Shown here: piece after piece, positions 8,346 through 17,330 of the stretch
Layout of the letters: every line of letters starts with the position of its first letter
Numbering within the stretch: the stretch's first letter is position 1
The notes under the pieces: model-generated
Seen by the model: the letters and a program-made list of their open reading frames with translations, nothing else
Database searches by the model: none
What the model was told of the DNA's origin: nothing
NCBI RefSeq assembly: GCF_900618535.1
Contig: NZ_UYJA01000007.1
Location: forward strand, 62,001-126,000
Length of the DNA stretch: 64,000 nucleotides
Direction of reading: 5' to 3'
Source of the DNA: Pseudomonas bubulae
GTDB taxonomy: Bacteria; Pseudomonadota; Gammaproteobacteria; Pseudomonadales; Pseudomonadaceae
Position numbers and translations under genes: made by a program

Positions 8346-8632
8346 TTACTTCAAGCGGTCTTGCGCCTTGCGATACGCGGTCTCGTGTTCGCGCTTGTCA
8401 ACGGCGACGACGAACACCACAACCTCTTGATCAATGACCTGATAGATCAGTCGGTAACCCGCGCTGCGTAACTTGATTTTGTAGCAATCGGGCAGCTTGC
8501 GCAGCCGGTTGGCTTCAACGCGGGGGTTGAGCAACACCTCTGACAGTTTGCTCTTGAGTTGCTGCATGACCGGTTTGCGAGCTTGTGCCATTCCTTGAGT
8601 GCGCGCTGGTCAAACTCAAGATCAAAGGTTAT
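8346..8632 (-). pseudogene. relE-type toxin gene, frameshifted and without canonical start
   Basis: RelE ribosome-dependent mRNA interferase remnant. The C-terminal 70 residues are intact (NRLRKLPDCYKIKLRSAGYR, VVAVDKRE), but the RelE N-terminus is encoded in another frame: 8632-8585 reads ITFDLEFDQRALKEWHKL, after which one base is missing (CTCGCAAA where CTCGGCAAA would restore KLGKPV). The full-length frame has no ATG, GTG or TTG; the expected initiator position is ATA, right where the antitoxin stop overlaps. The shorter in-frame ATG at 8591 would give 81 residues lacking the first strand and helix. The toxin is therefore probably inactive, unless the lesion is a sequencing error. Confidence 0.75.
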
Positions 8633-8861
8633 CCAGTGTTACCTTGACCCTTTGCGGTGCAGCCAGGCGTTCGCGCACAGTGTTGATGAGGGCTTCGTCT
8701 TCTTCGGTTACCAGCATGGGGCGAAAGGGCAGTTGGCCGCGTTCGGCTACGTACTGAAATGCCTGGCGGACCAGTTCAGAGGGGGTGACACCCAGGCGCT
8801 CAAGTTCCTGGTAAGCGCGGGCTTTGAGTTCATCGTCAATGCGAATGTTGATGGAGGCCAT
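8622..8861 (-). CDS. RelB/DinJ-family antitoxin
   Basis: A 79-residue antitoxin starting MASINIRIDDELKARAYQEL, a ribbon-helix-helix DNA-binding N-terminus, with an acidic C-terminal half that would wrap the toxin. The start at 8861 matches the family length; the frame is open for 32 more codons upstream but those codons cross the predicted operator. It precedes and slightly overlaps the relE remnant. With the toxin broken, this gene may now be an orphan able to neutralise related toxins. Confidence 0.85.
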   Translation of the reverse strand: MASINIRIDDELKARAYQELERLGVTPSELVRQAFQYVAERGQLPFRPMLVTEEDEALINTVRERLAAPQRVKVTLDNL

Positions 8862-8874
8862 GGCTTTGACTCGT

Positions 8875-8894
8875 GTAATGACGTTTGTCATTAC
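8875..8894. promoter_or_regulatory. Probable RelB operator palindrome
   Basis: A perfect inverted repeat GTAATGAC-GTTT-GTCATTAC lies 14 bp upstream of the antitoxin start. Toxin-antitoxin operons are usually autorepressed at such palindromes by the RHH antitoxin. Confidence 0.65.
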
Positions 8895-8995
8895 GCTGAC
8901 CTCTGCCCGTTTCTTTTGCAAGTGCCATTGGGCGGTTAAGTGTTCTGCGTTGTTCATATGCGCTCCTGAATTTAAGCCACCAAACCAAAGAAGGG

Positions 8996-9366
8996 TGGTC
9001 AGTTCTGTGAGCCTAGCTAGAGATAATCAGGTGATTCGTACGACGATTCGCTTTCATTCCCGTGAAACATCCGAGCGTAATTCCGCTCGCTTGCGGCTGT
9101 CCAAATCGGGGAAGAGTCTCGCTCCACCGCTGCTCAATGGCCGGTTGCCACGTCGTAAAGCGGTTATGCGCGAGCCAGGCAAACAGGTGAATAATTGAAA
9201 GGGTTATTAACTTACAACTGAAAAGTTTATAACCATTTAACGCCGCTAACACCGGACATGTTCTATAAAACTGCTCATCTATCGTTAGACTAAAAAGTGA
9301 TTGGCTGCCCGAGTTTTTATGCCTTTATGATCTGTTCACAACAACTCGTGAAGCAGGAGTGGGGCG
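8996..9366. other. Intergenic region without recognised gene
   Basis: Between the divergent antitoxin and dioxygenase genes. The DNA is AT-richer than its surroundings after about 9190 and probably holds the promoter of the sulfur cluster, but no clear sigma-54 or other consensus was identified. Small open frames here lack ribosome sites and family resemblance. Confidence 0.4.
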
Positions 9367-10278
9367 ATTACTATTCAAGTAAAACCCGTAGCGGGTCGAA
9401 TTGGTGCACAACTTGAAGGCGTAAAACTGGGCGGTGATATCAGTGGCGAAACATTCGAGTTTATTCATCAGGCCTTGTTGAAATATAAAGTCCTGTTCTT
9501 TCGCGACCAGCATTTAAGCGACGCCGAGCACGAAGCATTTTCCCGCCGCTTCGGTGATCAGGTGCCCCACCCGACCGTGCGCTCTGCCGAGCAAAGTTCC
9601 GCCATCCTGCACCTGGACGCCAAGGAAACCCGCGCCAACTCCTGGCATACCGATGTGACCTTTGTGGCCAATTACCCGAAAATCTCCATCTTGCGCGGTG
9701 TGGTCATTCCACCCTATGGCGGCGACACGGTGTGGGCCAATACCGCCTCGGCTTATAACGATTTACCCGAGCCGTTAAAGCAACTTGCGGACAACTTGCG
9801 CGCCCTGCACACCAATGTTTATGACTATGCGACGCCTCGCGGTACCGATGAGTCCGGTCTCAAGCGCTATCGCGAACAGTTCACTGCCGAAGTTTATGAA
9901 ACTGAACATCCGCTGGTTCGCGTTCACCCGGAATCGGGCGAAAGAAGTTTGTTGCTGGGCCACTTTGTCAAAGATATTCAGGGTGTGAGCAGCAACGATT
10001 CCAAGCAACTGATTCGCCTGTTCCATGACCGCATTACCCATGTCGACAACACCGTGCGCTGGCGCTGGCAGGAAGGTGATGTGGTGATCTGGGATAACCG
10101 CGCCACCCAGCATATTGCGATCAACGACTACGGCGATGCCCCGCGCATCGTACGTCGCACCACCATCGACGGCGATGTGCCGGTGGGTGTCGACGGCCGC
10201 CTGAGCCAGGCGCTCAAGCCGACCCCGGACACCCGCTCGCCGAAAACCGAAGCCGACAAAAAACACCTCGCCGCCTGA
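9367..10278 (+). CDS. TauD/TfdA-family alpha-ketoglutarate-dependent sulfonate/sulfate-ester dioxygenase
   Basis: Non-heme iron dioxygenase of 303 residues if started at ATT 9367. It should hydroxylate an organosulfur substrate beside the sulfur group, releasing sulfite or sulfate. The iron-binding facial triad is visible: HTD in NSWHTDVTF (H94, D96) and H249 in NRATQHIAIND, with the 2-oxoglutarate arginine in PRIVRR. The family N-terminus is encoded upstream of any standard start (ITIQVKPVAGRIGAQLEGV from 9367). AGGAG at 9355-9359 stands 7 bases before ATT, while the only standard start, TTG at 9475, would delete the first strands. ATT is therefore the best start. It heads the first sulfonate transporter cluster. 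Confidence 0.82.
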   Translation: MTIQVKPVAGRIGAQLEGVKLGGDISGETFEFIHQALLKYKVLFFRDQHLSDAEHEAFSRRFGDQVPHPTVRSAEQSSAILHLDAKETRANSWHTDVTFVANYPKISILRGVVIPPYGGDTVWANTASAYNDLPEPLKQLADNLRALHTNVYDYATPRGTDESGLKRYREQFTAEVYETEHPLVRVHPESGERSLLLGHFVKDIQGVSSNDSKQLIRLFHDRITHVDNTVRWRWQEGDVVIWDNRATQHIAINDYGDAPRIVRRTTIDGDVPVGVDGRLSQALKPTPDTRSPKTEADKKHLAA

Positions 10279-10314
10279 CGGGCCGCGCCTTATTGCTTCA
10301 AGGAAGACCTGCCC

Positions 10315-11409
10315 ATGGCCACATTCAAAGTAAATGCCCTGTTGCGCAAGACCCGCATTGCCGCCGTGCTGGCGGCGGTCATGGCTGTTCCGCTGGCCGA
10401 GGCCGATGTGTTGCGCGTCGGTGTGGCGAGCGCCGGTGGCGGTGATCCGGTCACGTTCAGTGGCTCGCCGCTGGGCATCGTGCGCAACCAGCAACTGCTG
10501 GAAAAAGCCTTCGCCGGTACCGGCACCGAGGTGCAGTGGTTCTTCTTCAAAGGCGCTGGCCCTGCGGTCAACGAAGCGTTGTCCAACCAGCAGCTGGACT
10601 TCGCCTATCAGGGTGATCTGCCGGCGGTGGTCGGGCGCTCCAACGGGCTGGACACCAAACTGCTGGCAGCACTGGGGGTGCGGGCCAACCTGTATCTGGC
10701 GGTGCCAAAGGGCTCTGACATCAAGACCATCGAAGACCTCAAAGGCAAGAAGGTCGCGGTGTTTCGCGGCACCAACGGTCATCTGGTGTCGATCAACCTG
10801 CTGGCAGCGCACGGCATGAGCGAGCGCGATATCAAGGTGATCAACCTCGATGCCGGCAGTACCCAGGCAGCCCTGGTTTCCAATGGCGTGGATGCGGCCT
10901 TCGGTGGTCGTGAGCTGTTCAAGCTGCGTGACAAGGGCCTGATCGACATCGTTTACGACAACCCTGCCCAGGATGTGCGCTACACCCGTCAGACCGCCTT
11001 GGTGGTGCGCGGTGCCTATGAAAAAGAGCACCCGGGCAATGTGCAAAAAGTCGTCGATACCCTGGTGGATGCGGCGAAATGGGCGTCCGAAGACAGCCAT
11101 CGTGATGAGGTGTTCAGCGAGTGGGCCAAGAGCAACGACCCGGTGGACTCACTGCGCGCCGACTTTACCGGGGTCAGTTTGCGGGACCGGAATTCGCCGC
11201 TGATCGACACCTTTCTGGTGAGTCGCTACCAGGCAGTGGCAGAGCAGGCCAAGGACGAAAAGCTGATCCGCCGCCCGGTGAGTATCGAAGGCTGGTTTGA
11301 GCCGAACTATTTGCAGACCGCGTTGAAAGCCAAGGGCTTGGAGAGCTTCTGGACGGCCTATGGCGTGGATGGCAAACAGCCCGCCGGCAATGCGGTAGCG
11401 GGCAAGTAG
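10315..11409 (+). CDS. Sulfonate-type ABC transporter substrate-binding protein
   Basis: A 364-residue periplasmic binding protein of the SsuA/TauA/NrtA fold. The Sec signal peptide is residues 1-30 (RKTRIAAVLAAVMAVPLAEA); the mature protein begins with DVLRVGVASAGGGDPVTF. Family motifs FAYQGDLPAVVG and DLKGKKVAVFRGTNGH line the ligand cleft. A ribosome site AAGGAAG precedes the ATG. It follows the dioxygenase by 36 bp and precedes two permeases and an ATPase, so it should deliver an aliphatic sulfonate or sulfate ester. Confidence 0.9.
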   Translation: MATFKVNALLRKTRIAAVLAAVMAVPLAEADVLRVGVASAGGGDPVTFSGSPLGIVRNQQLLEKAFAGTGTEVQWFFFKGAGPAVNEALSNQQLDFAYQGDLPAVVGRSNGLDTKLLAALGVRANLYLAVPKGSDIKTIEDLKGKKVAVFRGTNGHLVSINLLAAHGMSERDIKVINLDAGSTQAALVSNGVDAAFGGRELFKLRDKGLIDIVYDNPAQDVRYTRQTALVVRGAYEKEHPGNVQKVVDTLVDAAKWASEDSHRDEVFSEWAKSNDPVDSLRADFTGVSLRDRNSPLIDTFLVSRYQAVAEQAKDEKLIRRPVSIEGWFEPNYLQTALKAKGLESFWTAYGVDGKQPAGNAVAGK

Positions 11410-11431
11410 CTGCATACCCTTATGGGGATAC

Positions 11432-11451
11432 CCCTGTGGGAGCCCACAGGG
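11432..11451. repeat. Intercistronic perfect hairpin
   Basis: CCCTGTGGG-AG-CCCACAGGG is a 9-bp perfect inverted repeat with a 2-base spacer, placed between the binding-protein gene and the first permease. There is no following T run beyond TTTTTT at 11458-11463. Such hairpins often stabilise the binding-protein mRNA or attenuate the downstream genes. Confidence 0.6.
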
Positions 11452-11489
11452 AATCCGTTTTTTGTAGTAGCAACAAAGGAGCCAGGCAT

Positions 11490-12392
11490 ATGGCCAGGGC
11501 ACAGACCGTCATACCGCAGCAGTACGCACCGGCGCTACCCAAGGGCAACGTCAAGCGTTTGCCACCGGCCCCGGCACGCCCGGTACGCAAGGTCGAAGTG
11601 CCGCGCACCTCGGCCTGGGCCACGACCCTGGGTGACCGGAGCTTGCCCTGGCTCTTGCCGCTGACCCTGCTGGGCCTGTGGTATCTGGGGGTTGAGCAGG
11701 GCTGGCTGTCAGAGCAGGTCTTGCCGCCGCCAGCCTATGTTTACGAAACCCTGTCGGATCTCTTTGCTTCTGGCGACCTGTGGATAAATGCTGCCGCCAG
11801 CCTGCAGCGGGTAGTCGTCGGGTTTGCCCTGGGGGGCGCTATTGGTGTGGCGCTGGGGCTGGCGATGGGGTTGTCGAAAACCGTCGAGGATTATCTGCTG
11901 CCCACCTTCAATGCCATTGTGCAAATCCCGGTCTTGGGCTGGTTGCCGTTTGCCTTGTTGCTGTTCGGCATCGGCGAGCCGCTCAAGTACGTGCTGATTG
12001 CCAAGGCGGCGATGGTGCCGATCACCCTGTGCACCTTGCAGGCTTTCCACCAGGCGCCCAAGGGCTTGCTGGAAGCAGGGCGGGCCTATGGTTTCAGCCG
12101 CTGGCAAAGTGTGGTGTTTATCGTGTTGCCGGCGGCTATCCCGACCCTGTTTACCGGCCTGCGCCTGGGCTTCACCAAGGCCTGGCTGTCGCTGGTAGTG
12201 GTTGAGCTGGTGGCGTCGAGCGAAGGGCTGGGTTACCTGATTGTCTATGGTCGCCAACTGTTCCAGCTGGATCTGGTGATGGCCGCCGTGGTGGTGGTCG
12301 GGGCGATCGGCCTGGTGATCGACCGTGGTTTTGATTATGCCGAGCGCCGCCTTAATCGTGGCCGCGCATCGGTAGCGGGGCGCCTGTCATGA
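11490..12392 (+). CDS. Sulfonate-type ABC transporter permease 1
   Basis: A 300-residue inner-membrane permease of the SsuC/TauC family. The start at 11490 follows AAGGAG; an earlier ATG at 11436 lies within the hairpin region and lacks a ribosome site. A long proline-rich cytoplasmic N-terminus (about 55 residues) precedes about six membrane segments. The EAA loop, which contacts the ATPase, is visible as EAGRAYGFSRWQSVVFIVLP. The stop overlaps the next permease by 4 bp, so the two probably form a heterodimer. Confidence 0.9.
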   Translation: MARAQTVIPQQYAPALPKGNVKRLPPAPARPVRKVEVPRTSAWATTLGDRSLPWLLPLTLLGLWYLGVEQGWLSEQVLPPPAYVYETLSDLFASGDLWINAAASLQRVVVGFALGGAIGVALGLAMGLSKTVEDYLLPTFNAIVQIPVLGWLPFALLLFGIGEPLKYVLIAKAAMVPITLCTLQAFHQAPKGLLEAGRAYGFSRWQSVVFIVLPAAIPTLFTGLRLGFTKAWLSLVVVELVASSEGLGYLIVYGRQLFQLDLVMAAVVVVGAIGLVIDRGFDYAERRLNRGRASVAGRLS

Positions 12393-13177
12393 GCAGCGCA
12401 TTGGCTATCAGTCATGGCAGCAGCCGTCGCTATCGCGGCTGGGTGTTGCCGATCAGTGCCGTCGCCCTGTGGTGGCTGGCTTCGCATTTGGGCTGGAGCC
12501 AGTCCGGGCTGCTGGTTTCACCGGAGAAAGTGGCGGCCACGGCCTGGGACCAGATCGCTTCGGGCAAGTTCTGGCGGGCCATCAGCGCCAGCCTGACGCG
12601 CAACCTGAGCGGCTTTTTTATCGGCACCGCCCTGGGCCTGGTGCTGGGTTGCCTGCTGGGCCTGTCGCACTATTTCGAGCGTTTGGTAGGCCCGAGCTTC
12701 AACACCTTCAAACAGATTTCGCTGTTCGCCTGGATCCCGCTGATCTCGGTGTGGTTCGGCCTGGGCGATGTGGCCAAGGTGGTGTTTTTGTCACTGGCGG
12801 CCCTGGTGCCGGTGGTGGTCAATACCTGCGACGGCCTGCGCAATGTGCCGCCCAACCTGCTGGAAGTGGCGCGGGTCTACCGCTTCAGCCGTTGGCAGAC
12901 CATCGTCGGAGTCATGCTGCCCGCCGCCTTGCCCTCGATTTTCACCGGGCTGTATCTGGCGCTGGTGTACTCGTGGCTGGCGACCATCGGCGCCGAATAT
13001 CTGCTGGTGTCGGGGGAGGGCATCGGCAACACGCTGATCGATGGCAGCGAGCATTTCATGATGGACCTGGTGCTGTTCGGCATGGTGGTCATCGGCCTGG
13101 TGGGCTGGAGCCTCAATGCCCTGGCCCGAATTTTTGAGCGACGCATGCAACGCCTGTACGGCATTGAACCGCGTTAA
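12389..13177 (+). CDS. Sulfonate-type ABC transporter permease 2
   Basis: A 262-residue SsuC/TauC-like permease with about six membrane segments and an EAA loop EVARVYRFSRWQTIVGVMLP. It overlaps permease 1 by four bases (ATGA). Having two different permease genes is unusual for the sulfonate family, which normally uses a homodimer; here it implies a heterodimeric channel. Confidence 0.9.
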   Translation: MSSALAISHGSSRRYRGWVLPISAVALWWLASHLGWSQSGLLVSPEKVAATAWDQIASGKFWRAISASLTRNLSGFFIGTALGLVLGCLLGLSHYFERLVGPSFNTFKQISLFAWIPLISVWFGLGDVAKVVFLSLAALVPVVVNTCDGLRNVPPNLLEVARVYRFSRWQTIVGVMLPAALPSIFTGLYLALVYSWLATIGAEYLLVSGEGIGNTLIDGSEHFMMDLVLFGMVVIGLVGWSLNALARIFERRMQRLYGIEPR

Positions 13178-13202
13178 TCGGCACTTTCAAAAGGATTGCA
13201 GC

Positions 13203-13967
<765 letters not shown>

Positions 13968-13998
13968 ACCCCTGCCACCTGAATTCAGAGAACAGAAC

Positions 13999-15330
13999 AT
14001 GTCCGAACGTCAGCTCAGCCTCAACCTGTTTATCTACCCCAACGGCCATCACGAAGCCGCCTGGCGCCACCCGCAGTCAGTGCCGGAGTCGTCCATGGAC
14101 ATTGGCTACTACCAGCAGCTGGCGTTACGCGCCGAGCGCGAAAAGCTCGATGCGATTTTCTTTGCCGACTCGCCGTCACTGGCCGAAAGCGGCCGCGAAG
14201 GCCTGCGCATCCGCTTCGAGCCGGTGACCTGGCTGGCAGCCATTGCGGCGGTTACCCAGCGCATCGGCCTGATTGCCACGGCCAGCACCACCTACAGCGA
14301 ACCTTACAACCTGGCGCGTTCGTTCAGCGCGCTGGATCACCTGAGCAAGGGCCGTGCGGGCTGGAACATTGTCACCACGTCAATGGCTGCCGCAGCGGCC
14401 AACTTTGGGCTTGATGAACACCCTTCGGCCCATGATCGCTACGCCCAGGCCGAAGAGTTCGTGCAGGTGGTCGGTGACCTGTGGGACAGCTGGGAAGACG
14501 ATGCGCTGGTGCTGGATAAAACCGCCGGGGTATTTGCCGACAGCGGCAAGGTGCACTCGATCAACCACGTCGGCGCTTACTATAAGGTCAAGGGCCCGCT
14601 GAACTCGCCGCGTTCGCCCCAGGGGCGACCGGTGCAGGTGCAGGCCGGCTCATCCGAGGATGGTCGTGATTTTGCCGCCAGGCATGCTGAAGCCATCTTT
14701 ACCGCGCACCAGACGCTGCAAAGCGCCACGGAATTTGCCAATGACATCCGCGCCCGGGCGAAAGCCGTGGGCCGCGACCCGCGCCAGCTGAAAATTCTTC
14801 CGGGCATCAGCCCGTATATCGCCAGCACCGAAGCCGAAGCGCAGCGCAAGTTTGATGAGCTCAATGAGCTGGTATTGCCCCACGTGTCCCTGGGCCAATT
14901 GCGGCGCATGTTGGGTGTGGATTTGTCGGGTCAGGATCTGGACGCCCCGTTTCCGCGCCATCTGATCAACTTCGAAGGCGTCGAAAGCCAGTCCAGCCGC
15001 TTCAAGCTGATCATCGATATTGTCGACCGCGAAAACGTCACCTTGCGCCAGCTGATCAACCGCCTGGCGGGGGCGCGCGGGCATTGGGTGCCGGTGGGTA
15101 CCCCGGTGCAGATTGCCGACTTGATTGAGCAGTGGTTCCGCAGCGGTGCGGCGGATGGTTTCAACGTGATGCCGCCGGCATTCCCCGATGGTTTTGAAGT
15201 CTTCCTCGACGAAGTGCTGCCGATCTTGCGCCAGCGCGGCTTGTTCCGCAGTGAGTATGCGGGCAGCACCTTGCGCGAACACTACGGCCTGACTCGCCCG
15301 GAGTCGCGCTACACCCTGAAAACCGCCTGA
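13999..15330 (+). CDS. FMN-dependent monooxygenase, NtaA/SnaA/DszA family
   Basis: A 443-residue two-component flavin monooxygenase of the bacterial luciferase superfamily, using FMNH2 supplied by a separate reductase. N-terminal LSLNLFIYPNGHHEAAWRHP and central FSALDHLSKGRAGWNIVT are characteristic of the subfamily that includes nitrilotriacetate and dibenzothiophene-sulfone monooxygenases. Its position at the end of a sulfonate importer operon supports a desulfurisation role. No flavin reductase is seen in the window. It is followed by a REP palindrome. Confidence 0.88.
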   Translation: MSERQLSLNLFIYPNGHHEAAWRHPQSVPESSMDIGYYQQLALRAEREKLDAIFFADSPSLAESGREGLRIRFEPVTWLAAIAAVTQRIGLIATASTTYSEPYNLARSFSALDHLSKGRAGWNIVTTSMAAAAANFGLDEHPSAHDRYAQAEEFVQVVGDLWDSWEDDALVLDKTAGVFADSGKVHSINHVGAYYKVKGPLNSPRSPQGRPVQVQAGSSEDGRDFAARHAEAIFTAHQTLQSATEFANDIRARAKAVGRDPRQLKILPGISPYIASTEAEAQRKFDELNELVLPHVSLGQLRRMLGVDLSGQDLDAPFPRHLINFEGVESQSSRFKLIIDIVDRENVTLRQLINRLAGARGHWVPVGTPVQIADLIEQWFRSGAADGFNVMPPAFPDGFEVFLDEVLPILRQRGLFRSEYAGSTLREHYGLTRPESRYTLKTA

Positions 15331-15344
15331 CTCCCCCCACCCTA

Positions 15345-15405
15345 GTGGGAGCGAGCCTGCTCGCGAAGCTGGCCTTGATGCCTTCGCGAGCAGGCTCGCT
15401 CCCAC
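15345..15405. repeat. REP-type palindrome
   Basis: GTGGGAGCGAGCCTGCTCGCGA is mirrored by TCGCGAGCAGGCTCGCTCCCAC with about 17 bases between the arms. This is the common Pseudomonas repetitive extragenic palindrome. It separates the first transporter-monooxygenase group from the second. Confidence 0.85.
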
Positions 15406-15430
15406 AATTCAAAACCCACAAGGAGCGGGC

Positions 15431-16462
15431 ATGAACCCGATCAACAACAGAAGAGCATTCCTGCGTAGTTGCGCGGTATTGGGTGCGGTCGGCGCTGCGG
15501 GCATTCTGCTGCCCGGTTGCGAAAAAAAGGACAGCGGCGCTAAAAGCGCCGCCGTGATCAAGAGCCGCGCCGATCAGGTGGTGGACTTCAAATACCCCGA
15601 CAACCCCTCATTCGATCTGGTCTATGTCGCCGACTCCCTCGGCTATTTCGAAGGCTCGCGGGCACGGCCCAAGTACATCGGCCGTATTGCCGCGCCCCAG
15701 ATCATTCCATTGACCGGCACCGGCGAAATAGACTTCGGCGCGCGCATGGTACCGCTGGTGATTTCAGCCATCGCCAGTGGTCTTGACCTCAAGGTGGTGG
15801 CCGCCGGCGGCAAGACCCTGCAAGAGGCTCCGCACATGAAATACTTCGTGCGCGACGACTCCGGCATCGTCAAGCCCAAAGACCTGGAAGGCAAGACCGT
15901 AGGCTTCAACAGCTTTGGCGCCTGCGCCGAATTTGTCACCAAAAAATACCTGCGCGAGCAGGGCGTCAATGTCGACAAGATCAACTGGGTGGTGGTGCCG
16001 GACAACCAGGCCGAGCAGACCCTGGCCACCGGCAATATCGACATTGCAATCATTCATCCGCCATCGTCCGGCGGTGCCGAGCACAACCCGGCATTACGCA
16101 AGCTGTGGAGCGACTACGATCTGGATGGCGGATTGGGCGGCATGGCGCCCTACAGTGTGTATGGCAAGTTCAGCCGCGAGAACCCGGAGGCTACCCGCGA
16201 CGTTGTAAACGCGATCGCCCGCGCGGCCAACTGGGTCAATGCCAACCCCGACGACGCGCGCAAAATCACCTCCGAGCGCATCGGCATGAAGCTCGAGTTG
16301 GTGGAGCGCTTTGCCTATGTCGATGACCTGGTAGTGACCGAGCCGCCGATTCAGTACTACATCGACATTCTTGAAAACGAAGGCAAGATCAAAAAAGGTT
16401 CGATAGGGGTCAAGGATGTCTACACCAACGACTTCAACCCGTTCGCCCGGGGGCATGCCTGA
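15431..16462 (+). CDS. ABC transporter substrate-binding lipoprotein (NMT1/sulfonate type)
   Basis: A 343-residue binding protein with a twin-arginine-like leader (NNRRAFLRSCAVLG) and a lipobox ending in LLPGC at residues 26-30, so it is probably a Tat- or Sec-exported lipoprotein. Body motifs: DLVYVADSLGYFEG near the N-terminus, DLEGKTVGFNSFGACAEF and AIIHPPSSGG. AAGGAG precedes the start. It is followed with one-base overlap by an ATPase and then a permease, forming a second importer. Confidence 0.88.
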   Translation: MNPINNRRAFLRSCAVLGAVGAAGILLPGCEKKDSGAKSAAVIKSRADQVVDFKYPDNPSFDLVYVADSLGYFEGSRARPKYIGRIAAPQIIPLTGTGEIDFGARMVPLVISAIASGLDLKVVAAGGKTLQEAPHMKYFVRDDSGIVKPKDLEGKTVGFNSFGACAEFVTKKYLREQGVNVDKINWVVVPDNQAEQTLATGNIDIAIIHPPSSGGAEHNPALRKLWSDYDLDGGLGGMAPYSVYGKFSRENPEATRDVVNAIARAANWVNANPDDARKITSERIGMKLELVERFAYVDDLVVTEPPIQYYIDILENEGKIKKGSIGVKDVYTNDFNPFARGHA

Positions 16463-17328
16463 TGCCGGAACACAAGATCGTCGCCCGTGACCTGAGCATG
16501 GAGTACCGGGCCTTGAATGATGCGGGGCGAGAGGAGCGGGTGCCCGTGCTGGAGGGGTTTGAACTGCAGGTACGCGAGGGCGAGTTCCTGTCCATCCTCG
16601 GGCCTTCGGGCTGCGGCAAGTCGACCTTTATGAATATCCTTGCAGGGCTTGCGCACAAGACCGGCGGCGACCTTCTGGTCGATGGCCGGCCCCTGCAGGG
16701 CATCAACCGTAACCAGGGTGTTGTGTTCCAGGGCTATGCATTGCTGCCCTGGCGCACGGTGCTCGACAACATTGCCGTGGGCCTGGAGATCCGCGGGGTG
16801 GCCAAGGCCCGGCGGCTGGAAACTGCCCGCGAATACCTGGAGCTGGTGGGCCTCAATGGCTTCGCCTCGCGCTACCCTCACGAGTTGTCCGGCGGCATGC
16901 GCCAGCGCGTAGCGATTGCCCGCTCGCTGGCCTACAACCCGGATGTGCTGCTGATGGACGAACCTTTCGCCGCCCTCGACGCGCAAACCCGCGAGACCCT
17001 GCAGAGTGAGTTGCTGCGCATTTGGGATACGCACAAAAAAACCATCGTGTTTATTACCCACAGCCTGGACGAGGCGATTTTCCTGTCGGACCGGGTGGCG
17101 GTGATGACCCAGCGCCCGGGGCGGATCAAGGAGATCTTCGACATCGACCTGCCGCGCCCGCGCCAGCCGGAATTGCGTAATACCCAGGCCTTTGTGCACT
17201 ACCGCCAGCGTGCCTGGGAAGCCCTGCGCGACGAGGTCACAGACGTGGCCCGTGAGCCCGTTGCGGCGCCAGTGCCTCAGAACTGGCAGAGCATCGCGAC
17301 CCTGGGTGGTTATCGGATTGGAGTGTAA
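16462..17328 (+). CDS. ABC transporter ATP-binding protein (second sulfonate/nitrate-type importer)
   Basis: A 288-residue SsuB/TauB-type ATPase: Walker A GPSGCGKST, Q-loop VFQGYALLPW, signature LSGGMRQRVAIA, Walker B VLLMDEPFAALD, switch FITHSLDEA. It is slightly longer than the family because of an ALNDAGREERVPV insertion near residue 20 and a 25-residue tail. Its ATG overlaps the upstream lipoprotein stop, and the permease starts 2 bp after its stop. Confidence 0.92.
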   Translation: MPEHKIVARDLSMEYRALNDAGREERVPVLEGFELQVREGEFLSILGPSGCGKSTFMNILAGLAHKTGGDLLVDGRPLQGINRNQGVVFQGYALLPWRTVLDNIAVGLEIRGVAKARRLETAREYLELVGLNGFASRYPHELSGGMRQRVAIARSLAYNPDVLLMDEPFAALDAQTRETLQSELLRIWDTHKKTIVFITHSLDEAIFLSDRVAVMTQRPGRIKEIFDIDLPRPRQPELRNTQAFVHYRQRAWEALRDEVTDVAREPVAAPVPQNWQSIATLGGYRIGV

Positions 17329-17330
17329 AC

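Noticed and set aside
9013..9252. 79-codon minus-strand frame between antitoxin and dioxygenase
   Set aside because: No ribosome site, no motif, and it crosses the AT-rich promoter-like zone.
9775..11100. 441-codon minus-strand frame opposite the dioxygenase and binding-protein genes
   Set aside because: It spans two clear plus-strand genes and its sequence is low-complexity with no recognisable motifs.
16420..17199. 259-codon minus-strand frame opposite the second ATPase
   Set aside because: Same pattern of antisense shadow at a highly conserved ATPase gene.
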